From: Fallopia convolvulus
Lineage: Eukaryota > Streptophyta > Magnoliopsida > Caryophyllales > Polygonaceae
Length of the DNA stretch: 64,000 nucleotides
Direction of reading: 5' to 3'
Assembly (NCBI GenBank): GCA_964016875.1
Contig: OZ024729.1
Coordinates: forward strand, 26,432,494 to 26,496,493
Shown here: positions 53,703 through 64,000 of the stretch, in pieces
How positions within the stretch are numbered: position 1 is the first letter of the stretch
Layout: each line of letters begins with the position of its first letter
Program-made: the position numbers and the translations under genes
Notes under the pieces: model-generated
What the model saw: the letters and a program-made list of their open reading frames with translations, nothing else
Told to the model about the DNA's origin: nothing
The model's database searches: none

Positions 53703-56700
53703 TTTGGTTCCAATAAGGCCAATTATTACAAAGTTTGCCTAAAAGTAGGAACGCTCCAAATTGCCTTATCTAAAGTTTGGCCTGATGCTACAGGAGCCTT
53801 CAGATACATTCATTTTATTTTAACCAGCTATTTCCATTCTCATAATTTCTACAATTTTAGAGGTTTTGATACTGTGTTATCCTCCTCATTGCTATTGCAG
53901 ATGCTGATGTCCCGAAAAAGGACCGATCCTATTAGAGTTAACAGCTCAATACCACATAACAAAGTCAACAACTATACCACACAATCAAAAGGTGTGAGTG
54001 TGTTGAATATAGACAACCTCAGTGCCATACAAGCCATATTGAACCCAGCCCAAAAGGCTACAAAGATTGCTCCTAGTTTAGACTTTTGGAGCATACTAAG
54101 CCCATGTTCTAAGTGGGCTGAACTAAACACAAAACTACTGGGCCAATGCAAAAAAGCCCGCACAATCAAGAGCTATCATAAACCCAACCCAATACTTATC
54201 AATTGAAACCTACATGTTTCTTGTAGTAACCAAATGCTAACTAAATGGCACCAAAACAAAAAACATAACATATACTGGCATATAAAAACGCACATGCCTA
54301 AAAATATATATAACTACTCATATGTTCATAAGTCATATAAAATGATGAAAAAAATTATTGGAGCCATATCTCTCCACCCAAGTCCAAAAGCCACAACATA
54401 ACCGGTTGTTTATGAAAGTCTGCGCATGAATTGCAGGGGTATAAAACGCAAGTCCTTCTGGACGGAGGTCAACGCATTTTGTCGCATCGAACACATTAAC
54501 CTAATTGCACTTATGGAAACCAAAGCTCAATCGCTACCTGATAATGGGTGGCAAAAGGCGGGGTTCGACTCTGTGGAATTTATCACCGCGAGCAGATTTT
54601 CGGGCGGCCTTTGCGTCCTCTGGAAGAGCACGCTCCTCTCAAATGAAACAATTCAAACTATCCACAAAGACAGTCGCTTTATTGGGTTCCTGTATGAGAA
54701 CCTTGAAACAAAAGGAAAAATAATCCTAATTTTTGCGTATGCGCCGCCGAGGCTGCAAGAAAAAGACCAATTCTGGAACACTCTGAAGGAGTTCATACAA
54801 AACTGCAACCACCCTTGTTTACTTATGGGTGACCTCAACGAAATCCAACACCCAAACGAAAAAGTAGGGGGCGCAACCCCGACCCCTTCTCGTTTCGAGC
54901 GGCTCATTAATTTCAAAAATGACTGTGATATGTGCGATATCCCCACAATCGGCAATAAATATACTTGGAGAAAATCCAAAAATCTTGAAAATACCACGCT
55001 CGAAAAGTTGGACAGAACCCTGGCCGCTAACGAAATCATTCAGTGGTTCCCGTCGACAGCGACGAAAAACCATGCTTTCTCATCTTCCGACCATTGCCCT
55101 ATATCCTGTGACCTCCCAACGGGGATCGATTTTCAAGCACAACCTTTTAAATTTGAAATGATGTGGGCATCAAGAAAAGATTTCCAAAACGTCATCAAAC
55201 AAGCTTGGAGATACAACGCTGGTGGATCCCATATGTTTAATCTAGTGAAAAAAACACAACTTCTCAAAGCAAAAGCCAAAGCATGGAACAAACAAACGTT
55301 TGGCAATATCTTCGAACAAATTAAAAAACTCGATGAAAACATCGTTCAAATCCAAAAGGATATAATTGAACACAACAACGTGCAACTCATGCAAAAGCAA
55401 GAACGACTTTTGAGGAAGCGGTCATGCCTCATGGATTTCCATAACTCGTATTGGAAACAAAGAGCCAAAAACACCCACATAAGACTAAATGATAAGAACA
55501 CCAAATATTTCCACCAGATTGCCACCGGAAGAAGGAATAGAACCAACATTAAAGAGATCCGAACATCGGAAGGTACACACATTACGGGTGTAGAAAACAT
55601 CAGAAAGGAAATCAAACGAGACTTGCATAACCATTTTCGAGCATTGGAAATTAACCACAGAAAGCTCCAAAACATGACATAAACCATCCAAAAAGAAGTC
55701 ACCGATGAAGACAACTTAGAACTTACCAAACCAGTATCAAACAATGAAATCAAGAAGGCTTTATTCGACATTGGGGACGATAAATCTCCTGGCCCGGACG
55801 GAATGTCGGCATGCTTTTATAAGAAGTATTGGCACGTTGTAGGTCCGGATGTCATCAGAGCTGTTAAGAGTTTTTTCCACACCGGAAAACTCCTAAAACA
55901 AATAAACCACACATTTATATCTCTATTACCAAAATGTGAGAACCCTAGCTCCACCAACCATTACAGGCCCATAGGTTTATGCAACACAATATACAAAGTA
56001 ATATCAAAAATCTTAACAAATCGCTTGAAAAACATCTTAAACAAGCTTATACATCCAATGCAAGGGGCGTTTATCCAAAACCGAAGTATCCATGATAATA
56101 CCCTCATCGCACACGAGATTTTCCATTCCTTCCGGAAAAAACAAGGGCGGGAGGGATGGATTGCTGTCAAACTAGACATGGAAAAAGCATATGATCGAAT
56201 TAGCTGGGATTTCCTGGCAATTATCCTACACAAATTTGGTTTTAATGATAAATTCTTGGGCTGGATTCGAGAATGCGTCGAAACTCGAAACAGTCTCCTT
56301 TTCTGTTTTGGTGAATAACGGGCCAACAGAACAATTCTATCCACAACGAGGACTTCGACAGGGAGACCCCCTATCACCTTACCTATTCATCCTCGCAGCC
56401 AAAATTCTTGCAAGACAACTCCACTTGCAAAGCACTATCCAAAAAAGTGGCATCAGGATCCAAATCACTAGAAACGGAACGAAAATCCCATTTCTCGCTT
56501 TCGCAGATGATATCATCATCTTCGCCAAAGCAAATAACACTGCATGCAAAAATATTAAAGGAATTGTTGATGATTATTGCCAGGTTTCTGGCCAGAAAGT
56601 CAACTTCCACAAATCCGCCTTCCAGGTCACCAAAAACACAAGCAATACCATTAAGGAACAAATAAAACAGATTCTACAAGTTGCAAACACAGTTGCGTTG

Positions 56701-58583
56701 GATAAATACCTAGGCTGCCCGATTATCAATGGCAGAGTAACACAAAACACCTTTAAACCACTAATTATGCGGACCAGATCGCAACTTGCAAAATGGAAAG
56801 CAAACACTCTATCCCAGGAGGGACGTAAAACCCTAATCAAAGCAAACCTCTCAGCACAACCCAGCTATATTATGCAATCGTTTATGCTACCCCAAACTAC
56901 CTTAAAAGAACTTGACCAAATCAACAAAAATTTCTTTTGGAACAAGGATCATAACTACAAACCACTCATTAGGTGGAATTCCATCTATCGTCCACCCGCT
57001 CATGGTGGGTTGGGAATTGCCAAGGCAGAAGAGATGAACCAAGCACTCCAAATGAAGTTGCTTTGGAAAATTCTAGCTGAACCAGACAATCTATGGGTCA
57101 AAATTATTACGGAAAAATACCTCAAAGCGGAAAACATCCTAAACTACAAGAAAAAACATAACACCTCTTGGCAGTGGTCCAAACTAATAGGCCTTAAAGA
57201 CCTATTTATGAAAGGACTTATTTGGCAGATTGGGGATGGGAAAACCGTTCGAGCATGGAAAGACAACTGGACCGGCAAAGGCCCTCTCAACCCAAGGACA
57301 GATGCAGAAAACCTCATTAACTAGGACGAAACTGTGGACGAGTACCTAAAAGAGGATAACTCGTGGAACTTTGAAAAATTGAATAAGGTCATCAATCCAA
57401 CTGACCTTGAAATCATATCCAAAATCATAAACCTTATCAACAAAATCCCGTACAGACTCTATTGGCAACCCAGCAAAAATGGCTGGTACTCAACCCATTC
57501 AACCATGCAATGGCTTCACCAATCTAAAGGCGAACCAAAAATTAACCTAGCATGGATCAACAAACTCAACATCCCCCCAAAGTGAAAAACTTCATGTGGA
57601 AAGTAGCCAGAAATGGTCTACCAACTAAGATGAGACTCGCTACCAACCACATCCTGGTTCCGTAGGGCTGCGAGGCTTGTAACTGCCTGGTGGAAGACAC
57701 TAACCATGTATTACTCTCTTGCCCATTAACTAGGAAACCTTCAAATTTGTAAGTCCCAAACTTTGTCGGATCCTCAACCAAATTTCACCAGAGGATAAAA
57801 AACCACATTTGGTCCTGGACGAAATAAGAGCGCGATCAACAAAAGAGGAAATGGAACTCCTCGCCAACTCCTGGTGGTGCCTATGGTACTCTAGGAATAA
57901 AATAATTTTCGACAACAACAATAGCACTAACTTGAATAACGCCGCAAACATTAGCGACTTTATTCACAACCAAATTAAAAATTGGAAAAATGCGGAAACC
58001 GCAACATTAAATAACCCACGCTCTGGAACGATAAGAGGTGGGCCCAAGAGAAAGCCTACAAAATGGGCAAAACCCAGAAGGGATTTTATTAAATTGAATT
58101 TTGATGGTGTAATGAATGACGATGGCGTGGCTTCTTACGGGTTCATTCTCAGGGACTCTTGCGGCTCCCCCATCCACTTTGACGGAGGACTAATTGGTCA
58201 TCAGTCTGTTTTGACATCCGAGACCATCGCCTTACGCCAGGGACTTCTCGAGGCCATTCGTCGTGGCATTCCCCGGATTCAGATTGAAGACGATAGTTTG
58301 CAGCTGGTCAAGGCCGTTCTTGGTGACTGGCGCTACCCGTGGGAGATTGAGTTGCTTCGTTCGGACATCCATTGCTTATTGGCTCGTTTCCAGGATTGGG
58401 GTATCTCTCACGTCTACCGTGAGTGCAATTCGGTGGCGGACTACATCGCTGGCTCGTTCCGACGCGTCTCCTTTATTCCACTTGTAGTTGACTCGGGTTT
58501 GCACACCCTCATCCGTCAGGATGCCCTTGGGCGGTCACTAGCCTGTTAGTGACCACCCAAACTCCTTTCCTTATCAAAAAAAA
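53703..58583 (+). mobile_element. L1-type LINE with 18-bp TSD and poly-A tail
   Basis: Perfect 18-bp TSD GAAACATGGAAATGGAAA at 53685-53702 and 58584-58601, with an A8 tail (58576-58583) at the 3' end. Length is 4881 bp. ORF2 occupies most of it. Only about 700 bp precede ORF2, with a 110-codon open frame at 53874-54206 that may be the end of ORF1, so the copy is probably 5'-truncated. The long exact TSD argues for a recent insertion, although ORF2 has stops and frameshifts. Confidence 0.93.
54412..58548 (+). pseudogene. LINE ORF2: endonuclease, reverse transcriptase, zf-RVT, RNase H
   Basis: Multidomain retrotransposition protein, not intact. The likely ancestral start MKVCA at 54412 runs into a one-base loss near 54427; the frame then opens at 54426. 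APE-type endonuclease: ALMETK, MGDLNEI, SDHCPI (catalytic Glu, Asp/Asn, Asp-His; residues about 31, 136 and 222 from 54426). Stop at 55680-55682. RT in the same frame (SPGPDG, LDMEKAYDRISWD), a frameshift near 56265, then RGLRQGDPLSPY and AFADDIIIF. Stop at 57322-57324, zf-RVT to about 57585, frameshift, then RNase H (57809-58548: NFDG, SETIALRQGLLEA, DDSLQLV, YRECNSVADYIA). Five lesions in all, with every catalytic motif still present. Confidence 0.9.
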
Positions 58584-58601
58584 GAAACATGGAAATGGAA
58601 A

Positions 58602-58978
58602 GCTCTCATACATCGACGCCTTGAAGTGGTAGGAGTTATGGAAAGTGAGGTTTCAAGTATACATAAGGTTGGATAAGACTAGATAAAGGGATAGGATAGT
58701 GATATGTGATCTTGTGTTACCATAATCTCATCCATTCTCACCTCTTATTTTCTTACCCTTTGCTTTCTCTTAATTTCTCACATTTCACGGCCATTTTTTT
58801 TTTTACTATTTCCCAATTGCCAAACAGGCCTTAAGGATTTGCACAAAAAAATTCTTCTAACATAAAAACGACGTCGTATCATCCTTCCCTAATCCTGCAA
58901 CTACTACTAGCTCTCGGATTCTCCATTAGTCGCAATAGAGAGAGAAACACCAAGGTGGAGAAGTAGAGAGAGAGCAAA
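58602..58978 (+). promoter_or_regulatory. Promoter and 5' UTR region of the complex I subunit gene
   Basis: T/C-rich stretch 58730-58800, followed by a leader with GAGAGAGAAACACC and a second GAGAGAGAG just before the ATG. No single TATA box stands out. The LINE insertion ends only about 395 bp upstream of the start codon and may have moved or added promoter sequence. Confidence 0.4.
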
Positions 58979-60964
58979 ATGAGCACATCGTACCTAGCGA
59001 GGAGGGCTGCGCAGAAGGAGCGAGTTCGGCTTCTTTATCGCAAGGCTCTCAAGGACACTCTCAATTGGGCCGTCCATCGCCATCTCTTCTATGAAGATGT
59101 AAACTTGCTAGGGTTTTCGTTTTACACTGTCAATTTGATTGATCTTTCCTCAATTATTGTTAATCCAAATTGTGTATTTCGATCTATCATACTGCTAACA
59201 ATTGGGCTGTGAACTGATGGGAGTTCCTTGTGCTTTTGACAGGCAGATGAGCTCCGAAAGAAGTTCGAGGCTAATAAGAATGTGGTGAGCTTCGCAATAT
59301 TCCCCCCCTTGTTATTTTCTCGTATTTCGGGTTTAAGCGTATGTTCTACAGGATACATTGGGCATATAGTAATACCTTATGTCAATCAAATTTCTTCAAG
59401 TTTCAACTCTCGGTTGTGCCTATTAGCTAATCATGTCGTTTAGGGTTATGGCATTGAACTTCTTTTGATATGAATCATTGTGGAAAACTTGATGCCTACT
59501 TCCGCCTATTATTTGATGTTTGGTCTATATCCCTTGGGTCCCATTTGGTGAAAGGGGGTGAATTATGAATTAATGGAAATGAGATCCTGTCACATAATTT
59601 TGAAGCACCCAAGTCAAATTAGTAATGTGGTGTGCACTTGAGCTCAATCTATAAATATTGCTGTCATTTAGGAGTTGTGGGTATGACTAATAGACATAAT
59701 AGCTTAGGATAGAGAGCAATTTGTTAATCAACATCAACATCATCGCCCAGTAGAGTCCCACTCAGGCGGGATGGGGGTCAAGGTGGGGGCATCCATAACC
59801 TGAACAATAAATAATTTGTAACCTTCTATAACTCATAATGCCTTTGTAGGAAGATCCGGATGCAATTGACCACTTGATTGCTAATGGTGAAGCTAACTAC
59901 AACAAGTTTCGGCACCCTGATCCATACGTTGGTAAGTCAAGAGGCAGTTCTTGTGCAAAGAAAAATTGGCAAAATAGGTTTTCTGTTTGAGTTTAGTTAA
60001 TGTTTACTTCATCTATGCTAGCTTACATAACCTTTATGGTAGATCTTTGGTATTGTATTAGCTTTTGGAATCCTTAACCTAGGATATGTTTGATTTGGTT
60101 GGCCTGAGCTTGTATGGATTTACTATCACTTTTGTGTCCCACTGGACAAATGTCTTTTGTCTCCATTGAATGAAATTCTTCAGCTGCTGGTTAGGAGCTT
60201 ATAGATTAGAAATGGGTGCTTTAGGTAAAAAGACATCTGTTGCTCATTTATCCTTTTCTCCACTCTTAGACTCCTAATCTTATGCTATGACCTTTTCACT
60301 CGATGAAATAAAGTTGTTGCTGCATATTGATCGAAAGTTGAAACATCCAACATCAAATTATTCTGTAAAATTTCATTCTTTCTACCACAATTTTTTTCCT
60401 CTTGTAAAATGCACTACTGAGCTCACATATACATAAACTAGCACGTTAATCTTCCCTAACCATTCAATAATGTAAAAAAAAAATCACTATTTTCATTTGT
60501 TTCGCCGTGTACAGATTGAGGAAATAATAAAGGTCTCTAATCATTCCATTAACTAAATTTGGTTTCTACATTTCTATCATTGTATATGTTTTGCAACTCA
60601 TCAGGAAGGTAGATGGGAATCAATTTAGTGGCTTTTATCTTTTCTTACAAGTGATATACACAGTAGACTTGCATGTTAGATACTTTTGACACTGACCTCA
60701 TCTGTTTGCAGTTCCATGGGCTCCTGGAGGCTCAAAATTCCACCGAAACCCAACTCCTCCTCCTGGTGTAAGTTTAAGTTTGCAGTCACTATTCCTTTTC
60801 CTGTAACATCAGTATCGGGTTATGTTTATGGTCTTCTAGTTGACATTAAAGCCCAGTTTTTCTTTTGGATTGTTGCTTTTGCAATGCTGAGCGTGCACTG
60901 TTCTAATATTGGAAATTTGCAGATTGAGATTGTATACAACTTTGGTCGTGAAGACAATTCCTGA
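58979..60964 (+). CDS. CIB22: NADH dehydrogenase (complex I) B22 / NDUFB9 subunit, LYR-motif protein, 5 exons
   Basis: Accessory subunit of mitochondrial respiratory complex I (membrane arm), 113 residues. Exons 58979-59098, 59243-59284, 59850-59931, 60712-60767 and 60923-60964; all GT-AG, phases consistent. Seen: the LYR-family motif LLYRKALKD (LYR at residues 19-21), WAVHRHLFYED, DHLIANGEANYN, the conserved tail PWAPGGSKFHRNPTPPPG and IEIVYNFGREDNS. It matches plant B22 in length and order; LYR proteins of this kind bind acyl carrier protein. No cleavable presequence is obvious. Intron 2 holds a reversed copy of the SINE-like repeat. The likely 3' UTR runs from 60965 to about 61280. Confidence 0.95.
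59725..59801 (-). repeat. SINE-like repeat, copy 3 (intron 2 of the complex I gene)
   Basis: On the minus strand: GGTTATGGATGCCCCCACCTTGACC, hairpin TCCC...GGGA, ACTCTACTGGG, then a GATGATGTTGATGTTGATT tail. Same block order as copies 1 and 2. Confidence 0.55.
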
Positions 60965-61280
60965 AGTCAGCAGTCCTTCTTGAAGCAATAATAAAGGTTA
61001 ATGCCTCATCTCTTCTGGGATTTTAGTGAATGCATCTGCAATGCCACATGATGGAATCTGGTTTGTAATTCTTGCAGCCATATCTTTCTGCTATTTGCTT
61101 AGTAAAATTTTGTTTTATGTTGCAGAAAGACTATATTCTCAAGTGGGTAATGTTGTTGGCAATTAACAAGAACATCTGATTTTCGTTTAGATGTGCCCGA
61201 ACTCTTGAGACTTTTCCCCCCAGCATTTGTGGTGTTGTCAGTTTGTCATATTTGTCTTGTTAAACAAAACCTTGGCATAA

Positions 61281-62500
61281 ATTTGCTTTATTTTTTACTT
61301 GATCCCTGGATCAACACAGCAAGATCATAACTATGATGCTTGCTTTTCTGTCTCGTGGTTTATATTATATTTCTACTTTGCGAAGATAAGTGGAAGGAAC
61401 AAGTCACTGGGATCATTTACTCAGTTTAGTCAATTCATCTGTCACATTATATCACCTTCTCCCCTTCAAGGGGAAAACAAATTCTCAAACTAATACAGAA
61501 TTAATGTTCCTGTCATGCTTATTGACATCTACATTAATCATTAAGAAAGGTGTCTGGATAAATCAATCACATTTTCAAAATTTTATTAACATCAATGAAT
61601 TATTAATAGTTTTAGCAGACTTTAATTTTTTGAGAAAATTATTGAAATCGTTTAGCATTTTTGAAAACATCAATTATAATTAGGTTTCTTAAATTGACCG
61701 GCTGAAAGGGCAAAATTATCGCCATTGTCAGCTCAAAAAAACTAGGTCTTTTTTTAAAAACAAATAACTGGTTGTTGTGAGAAAATTAAAATGAATTAAT
61801 TGAAATTCCCATTGATATACACAATAGGGTATCAATCAAAGCCTGAAACCAGAACAGTCAGCAAACTTGCAATTGCCAGGATACCTTGCTTCGCGAACAC
61901 ATTTGGATGGCATATAAAATAAATATTTACTATAGTCTTGTCATAGTGTGTAAGAAATTGACCATGTCACACATTTGAAATAATAATACAATCAATCACA
62001 AATTAGCTGAGTAGTTGTGATGTTAGGATTCAATCTGATCAAATTAAGCTGAACATATGCATCTTCTTACATTTTTAACTAAACTGAGAGATTATTGAAT
62101 AAATAATAATAATAATAATGGAGTTGCATCCTACGGCTCTGATGGATTCTTCCCTACCACACCCAAAAGATCAAATTCAGCTGAGCCAGAAATGCGTTTT
62201 AACCTTACTGGTTGACAAAGAAAACATTTCTATATATTATTAGGCACACTAGCATTTTTCAGTCGTGGTTCATGAAGCACACAATTTTCTAACATATGGG
62301 TCTCTACCAACCAAGTAAAAATAAAGCCTAAGATAGGCATGGATGTCAATTGCAGCAGGAGAACCAAATTGACTCCCATAACCTCTCACCCACATTAATT
62401 ATAATGATGCTAAGTGGAATTAGACAATGATTATGACATTCCCCCACCATTTACAAAGATTTTCCTTCCTCTTGAACCAACCCATCACCACTAAATCTCA
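61281..62500. other. Intergenic between the complex I gene and the membrane-protein locus
   Basis: AT-rich, (AAT)n at about 62100-62118. Frames open at 61299-61683 have no recognisable domain and lie past the 3' UTR; not called as genes. Confidence 0.45.
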
Positions 62501-62635
62501 AAACTCTCATATTTAAGGGTCTGAATTGAGCTTTGCACAAAATGCAACAGCAGCAGCTTATATGAACCAAGAAAAAAACCACCATTCTTTCCTTTTTTTA
62601 TTTGTTTTTGCTTTCCTTTCCGTTATTGACAGCAA

Positions 62636-64000
62636 ATGGATGCTTCCCGGGTTGTGGCATTTGTGGTGCCGATGCTTGTCCTCCTATGGATCATTTACAC
62701 AGGGTACAAGTTTGCAAGTGAGACACAAGGCTATGTTATAGAGCTTGAATGCAAAGATGTACGTATTACTATTGTGCTCGGAGCTATGACGGTAGCTTTT
62801 GGTCTGTTCTCTTTCATCCTGGGTCTGAGTTTAGTTGCAGAGTTGGCATTGGCTTTGTTGCCATGGTCAGAGGAGGATATCAAAGCTAGCAACAACCAAG
62901 GTAGTATGCATTTTCTAATTTGTGAGTTTTTTTTTTTTTTACTTCCGTTCGCAACCGAACTGAACCATAAACACTAGACTGTTTGGATTCGGTTTGGTTT
63001 TCGGTTCATTTCGGTTTTGAATTGAAAAAGACCCCTAATTTGCTCACTAGAGATTATGGCAAGGCGTAAGCATTGGTTTATTAGTCAGACAGATATTCAA
63101 CTAAGCAAAGTTCACCAACCATAACATTTTATAAAGAAGGCGGTAAAAAGCACATGTGAATCACACAGTAATCATAAAATGTTAAGAGTTATAACTTAAA
63201 AACAATAGACGATAAATGAAAATGAAGCAGCATAAGTGTACAAAAGTAGGAAGTGTAGAGATATAATGCGAAAAAGTAACATCCGCTCAAATTTGTCAAA
63301 TTAGTAAGCATGCATAGTAAAAAGCTTTTCATTATTGTCATTTTTTTTGCTAAGATAACAAATGAAAAGGGCAAATCACTGGGTTAGAACTTAGAACCAT
63401 TGACCATAAATATAAACAACTAACGGTTGTAGATGAATTCTACAAGCAATAGTACAATGGTTAATGAATTTGATTCACTATAAACATCAGATATGAATAG
63501 TGCATAATTAAAAAGGATAATGAATCAAATTTACACTAAACCATGTTAATATATCTGCAAATGAAAGAAAATAACAGTTTCAATTTAACTATAAGAGCAA
63601 CTCCCATAGGCCATAGCAAGAGCTCATTCCACTCAAGAGATTTTAAAAAGAAAATTCTAAGGTGAACAAACCATACTGAAATTCTTGCACTTTCTTACAG
63701 CCATATTTTTCAATTGGACTCTCTGCGTCTCTAAGTTTCTAACATTGTAACAGAGATGGAGCGGAAAGAATTCAGACGAGTTCTCATGCGCACTTCTGTA
63801 ACCGCAATCTCAGTTTTCATGTTCATCTGGACTATTTATTATGTGTACAAGCTAGCCAATGAACCACTAAAGGAAGCGAAACTTCACCGCTTGTCATTTC
63901 TAGTAGGGATCATTGCTATTGCATTTGGACTAACAAATTTCTTAATCGGCATTGCCATATTGGCAGACTCTACAAAAAATATACCAGCACATCTACAAGA
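62636..64000 (+). CDS. Unrecognised small membrane protein, two homologous two-helix modules, partial at the right edge
   Basis: Exon 1 (62636-62900) encodes 88 residues: helix about 5-25 (VVAFVVPMLVLLWIIYTGYKF), a short loop, helix about 43-75 (IVLGAMTVAFGLFSFILGL), then the acidic tail SEEDIKASNNQ. A GT donor follows at 62901. Exon 2 (63754-64000, open to the edge) after the AG at 63752-63753 restores the frame (CAA-GAG-ATG). It encodes a similar module: VTAISVFMFIWTIYYVYKLANE, then LVGIIAIAFGLTNFLIGIAILAD. W-x-IY-x-x-YK-x-A-x-E and AFGL-x-x-F-x-x-G are shared. Alternatively the ATG at 63756 starts a separate tandem gene. Candidate acceptor TTGACAG lies four bases before the 62636 ATG, so an upstream UTR intron is possible. 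Function unknown. Confidence 0.6.

Noticed and set aside
62526..62741. 71-codon frame starting upstream of 62636
   Set aside because: Different frame from the two-helix protein; its only hydrophobic stretch lies in likely UTR sequence.
1..64000. CRISPR arrays, bacterial operons, rRNA or tRNA genes
   Set aside because: No regularly spaced direct repeats, no operon-like gene packing, and no sequence with both internal promoter boxes and a cloverleaf was found by eye; a tRNA scan was not possible here.

Overview
This window is eukaryotic nuclear DNA from a dicot-like flowering plant. It contains spliced genes with GT-AG introns, a plant-type kinesin, a plant complex I subunit, AT-rich spacers, and a dense layer of plant transposable elements (copia, gypsy/Athila, L1-type LINE, Mutator-like, Helitron, hAT and MITE). 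I cannot name the species. Coordinates and target-site duplications (TSDs) below were read directly by eye; family names rest on motif recognition, not on database searches.

Layout. 1-3358: 3' part of a copia (SIRE-like) element whose last ORF is broken by two stop codons, followed by its LTR. 3359-6730: decayed LINE pieces, one split by a small Helitron. 7069-8332: a Mutator-like element (MULE) with a GC-rich, possibly captured interior. 9122-12520: nested minus-strand Helitrons and a second MULE (9-bp TSD) that itself holds a solo LTR (5-bp TSD). 12727-23690: a 3-kb gypsy solo LTR (TSD ACGTG) split by an almost 8-kb Athila-type element (TSD CTTAT). The Athila element keeps gag, protease and the Athila 3' ORF but has no reverse transcriptase or integrase. 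23964-24957: Helitron with a tandemly doubled 5' part. 26200-27805: hAT-like, MITE-like and MULE-like short elements. 28862-34282: a decayed minus-strand copia element (TSD AGAAC) carrying an hAT insertion and a short solo-LTR/TRIM insertion.

Host genes lie mainly on the right. 36857-43391 encodes a 900-residue kinesin-7 of the NACK-related KIN7E/KIN7F type, reconstructed here in 13 coding exons with consistent phases. 43747-58583 is again transposon-rich: a MITE, LINE pieces, LTR-like sequence, and a LINE with a perfect 18-bp TSD and poly-A tail. 58979-60964 encodes the LYR-motif complex I subunit B22/NDUFB9 in 5 exons. From 62636 to the right edge is a small-membrane-protein locus. Two homologous two-helix modules can be joined in frame by one intron, giving either one internally duplicated four-helix protein or two tandem paralogues; I do not recognise this family.

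The most interesting points are: the RT/integrase-less Athila element with young LTRs; the CCGCGCCCGCGG-type motif scattered through it, including its LTRs and gag; a pair of covarying GAAA-tetraloop hairpins near its 3' end; a SINE-like repeat with a covarying 3' hairpin present in introns of both recognised host genes; the layered insertion history; and the duplicated membrane-protein locus at the right edge.
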